Of a DNA stretch of 7,008 bases, positions 5,287 through 7,008 are shown one piece after another (the stretch's first letter is position 1; each line of letters begins with the position of its first letter). The notes beneath the pieces were generated by a model. The model was not told the DNA's origin and did not search any database. It saw only the letters and a program-made list of their open reading frames with translations. The stretch is taken from assembly GCA_025656895.1 (NCBI GenBank), contig JAHXHF010000010.1:1-7008 (forward strand), read 5' to 3'. Position numbers and translations under genes: made by a program. Source of the DNA: a gamma proteobacterium symbiont of Bathyaustriella thionipta (GTDB lineage Bacteria; Pseudomonadota; Gammaproteobacteria; Chromatiales; Chromatiaceae).

Positions 5287-6795
5287 ATGCTAAGCCAGGA
5301 AAACCTGAGTTTCATCACCACCGGCCTGGATTTGATGGCCACGCTGTTCATTATCTTCATCGGCCTGGGTGTGTTGTGGGTGATCTACGCCTTCATCAGT
5401 GACATCAGCCAGACGCAACATGCCATTCGCCGTAATTACCCGGTTATTGGTCGTTTTCGCTATTTATTCGAACATGTGGGTGAATTTTTCCGCCAGTATT
5501 TCTTTGCCATGGATCGCGAGGAACTGCCATTCAATCGCGCGCAACGCTCGTGGATTTATCGTGCCGCCAAAGGCATTAGCAACACCGTAGCTTTCGGTTC
5601 CACACGTGATCTGAAACCACGCGGCACGGTTATTTTTGTCAACTGTCCTTTTCCCACGCTCGGGCAGGATGCCGTACCCACAAAAGAACTGCAAATTGGC
5701 CTGCATTGCAGCAAGCCGTATCGCACGGCTTCATTATTTAATATTTCCGGCATGAGTTACGGCGCCATTTCTCGGCCTGCGGTACTGGCCCTGTCCCGGG
5801 GCGCCAAAAAAGCCGGCTGCTGGATGAACACCGGCGAAGGCGGTCTTTCACCCTATCATCTGCAGGGAGGTGCCGATATTGTATTTCAGATCGGCACCGC
5901 CAAAAACGGTGTGCGCAATCACCAGGGCCATCTGAGTGATGACAAACTGCGGGAGGTGGCTGCGCACGATGCGGTCAAAATGTTTGAAATAAAACTCAGC
6001 CAGGGTGCCAAGCCGGGTAAAGGCGGTATCTTGCCCGGCAGCAAAGTAACGGAAGAAATTGCCAGAATTCGCAATATTCCGGCAGGCGAAGACGCCATCA
6101 GCCCCAACCGCCACCCGGAAATCAACAATAACGACGATCTGCTGGATATGATTGAACATATCAGAAAAGTCACCGGCAAGCCGGTCGGCTTCAAAGCCGT
6201 CATTGGCGGTTCATTCTGGCTGGATGAATTGTTTGATGCCATCAATAAACGTGATCTGAAAAACGCACCCGACTTTATCACGGTAGATGGCGCAGAAGGC
6301 GGAAGCGGTGCCGCCCCCATGCCCTTGATTGACGCCATGGGTTTACCCTTGCGGGAAAGCCTGCCGATGCTGGTCAATGGTCTTAAACGACATGGCTTGA
6401 AAGAGCGCATCAAGGTTATTGCATCCGGCAAACTGGTCACGCCCGAGGATGTCGCCTGGGCCTTGTGCCTGGGCGCTGATTTTATTGTTTCAGCACGTGG
6501 CTTCATGTTTTCACTGGGTTGTATTCAGGCGCTTCAATGTAATAAAAACACCTGCCCCACCGGTATCACCACGCACAATGAAAATTTGCAAAAAGGCCTG
6601 AATATTGAACTGAAATCGCAGCGGGTAGCCTGTTATCAAAAAAACATGGAATACGAGGTGGGCACCATCGCACATTCCTGTGGCGTCAAGGAACCCCGTC
6701 AGTTAACCCGGCAACACGCCCGAATCGTACAAGCCAATGGCCGCTCCATGACACTGGCCGACCTGTACCCGGAGCATGAAAAAGAATCGGGATAG
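5287..6795 (+). CDS. Membrane-anchored FMN-binding glutamate synthase-domain protein
   Basis: This 502-residue protein has one N-terminal membrane helix (about residues 17-38), a basic/amphipathic linker (39-95), then the FMN-binding alpha/beta barrel of glutamate synthase. Barrel motifs are SGMSYGAIS (154-162), GEGG (183-186), KPGKGGILPG (242-251), DGAEGGSGAAP (334-344) and SGKL (380-383). Cysteines C412, C418 and C423 (C-x5-C-x4-C followed by PTGI) match the 3Fe-4S cluster site of GltB. The N-terminal glutaminase domain and the C-terminal beta-helix domain of full GltB (about 1500 residues) are absent, and no GltD partner gene is present, so glutamine-dependent glutamate synthesis is not shown. 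It belongs to the stand-alone FMN-binding glutamate synthase family, whose physiological role is poorly established. The catalytic part probably faces the cytoplasm. The ATG at 5287 has AAGG at 5274-5277, 9 nt upstream. It is the last gene of the operon, followed 37 bp later by a terminator hairpin. Confidence 0.88.
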   Translation: MLSQENLSFITTGLDLMATLFIIFIGLGVLWVIYAFISDISQTQHAIRRNYPVIGRFRYLFEHVGEFFRQYFFAMDREELPFNRAQRSWIYRAAKGISNTVAFGSTRDLKPRGTVIFVNCPFPTLGQDAVPTKELQIGLHCSKPYRTASLFNISGMSYGAISRPAVLALSRGAKKAGCWMNTGEGGLSPYHLQGGADIVFQIGTAKNGVRNHQGHLSDDKLREVAAHDAVKMFEIKLSQGAKPGKGGILPGSKVTEEIARIRNIPAGEDAISPNRHPEINNNDDLLDMIEHIRKVTGKPVGFKAVIGGSFWLDELFDAINKRDLKNAPDFITVDGAEGGSGAAPMPLIDAMGLPLRESLPMLVNGLKRHGLKERIKVIASGKLVTPEDVAWALCLGADFIVSARGFMFSLGCIQALQCNKNTCPTGITTHNENLQKGLNIELKSQRVACYQKNMEYEVGTIAHSCGVKEPRQLTRQHARIVQANGRSMTLADLYPEHEKESG

Positions 6796-6832
6796 CGGAA
6801 AGTCCTACGACATCCTTTCTGCCACAGGGGGG

Positions 6833-6876
6833 ATGCCGAAGACCGGAACGAATTTAGCGTTTTGTTCGGCATTTTT
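6833..6876 (+). terminator. Putative intrinsic terminator of the three-gene operon
   Basis: ATGCCGAA (6833-6840) and TTCGGCAT (6865-6872) form a perfect 8-bp stem, with an inner AACG/CGTT pairing inside the 24-nt loop, followed by a run of T to 6876. It lies 37 bp after the stop of the last operon gene. The loop is longer than usual and the T-run is short, so efficiency may be modest. Confidence 0.6.
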
Positions 6877-6877
6877 A

Positions 6878-7008
6878 CGCACTTGCAGCGATAACAGGCT
6901 GTATGTGAGTAGTTGGTTTAAAGTGGACCCCTGAGTCAAGACAAAATATCCGTTAATTTAAGTTGCACACATCGTTTCACTTGCAGCAGGACGGCGCTGC
7001 CCCGTGTT
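6878..7008. other. Non-coding right edge, no gene recognised
   Basis: No start codon with a ribosome binding site and lasting frame is seen on the plus strand. On the minus strand two frames are open from the window edge to stops at about 6957-6959 and 6937-6939, so the tail of a convergent gene is possible but unsupported. The tract around 6920-6945 (GTGGACCCCTGAGTC) has the look of some insertion-sequence ends, without a paired copy in the window. Confidence 0.25.

Noticed and set aside
5919..6506. Minus-strand open frame of 195 codons opposite the glutamate synthase-domain gene
   Set aside because: It is a shadow frame with no domain, lying entirely across conserved FMN and Fe-S motifs on the plus strand.
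6798..6819. GAAAG/CTTTC pairing just after the last operon gene
   Set aside because: The stem is only 5 bp with a 12-nt loop and no T-run; the hairpin at 6833-6876 is a better terminator.

Overview
The window reads as chromosomal DNA of a Gram-negative bacterium, most likely a gammaproteobacterium. The grounds are roughly balanced base composition, AGGA-type ribosome binding sites, a periplasmic OmpA-type peptidoglycan-binding protein with a thrombospondin type 3-like linker, and enzymes typical of that group. Nothing in the sequence fixes genus or species. All five protein genes lie on the plus strand.

Layout: positions 1-108 are a non-coding leader with two small dyads. Positions 109-762 encode a four-helix DoxX-family membrane protein. 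A 188-bp gap follows, holding a plausible sigma70 promoter. Positions 951-2021 encode a secreted OmpA-family protein whose N-terminal half is low-complexity: an Ala/Pro/Tyr-rich stretch, seven nonapeptide Trp/Asn/Gly repeats and a short acidic segment reminiscent of sulfur globule proteins. A perfect 26-bp inverted repeat (2053-2109) with a terminator core separates this gene from the next unit.

Positions 2169-6795 form a tight three-gene cluster with gaps of 12 and 34 bp: a ThDP-dependent acetolactate synthase of the catabolic (AlsS/BudB-like) type, an NAD(P)-dependent aldehyde dehydrogenase, and a membrane-anchored FMN/Fe-S protein carrying only the synthase domain of glutamate synthase. 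They are probably co-transcribed, end at a hairpin terminator (6833-6876), and may serve one pathway that joins 2-oxoacid carboligation or decarboxylation, aldehyde oxidation and an FMN/Fe-S redox step. The pathway itself cannot be named from sequence. The final 130 bp hold no recognisable gene; a short motif there could be a mobile-element end, but this is not demonstrated.

The items most worth attention are the OmpA fusion with its low-complexity repeat domain, the acetolactate synthase/aldehyde dehydrogenase/orphan glutamate-synthase-domain operon with an unusual residue at a likely specificity position, and the unusually long perfect palindrome between the two transcription units.
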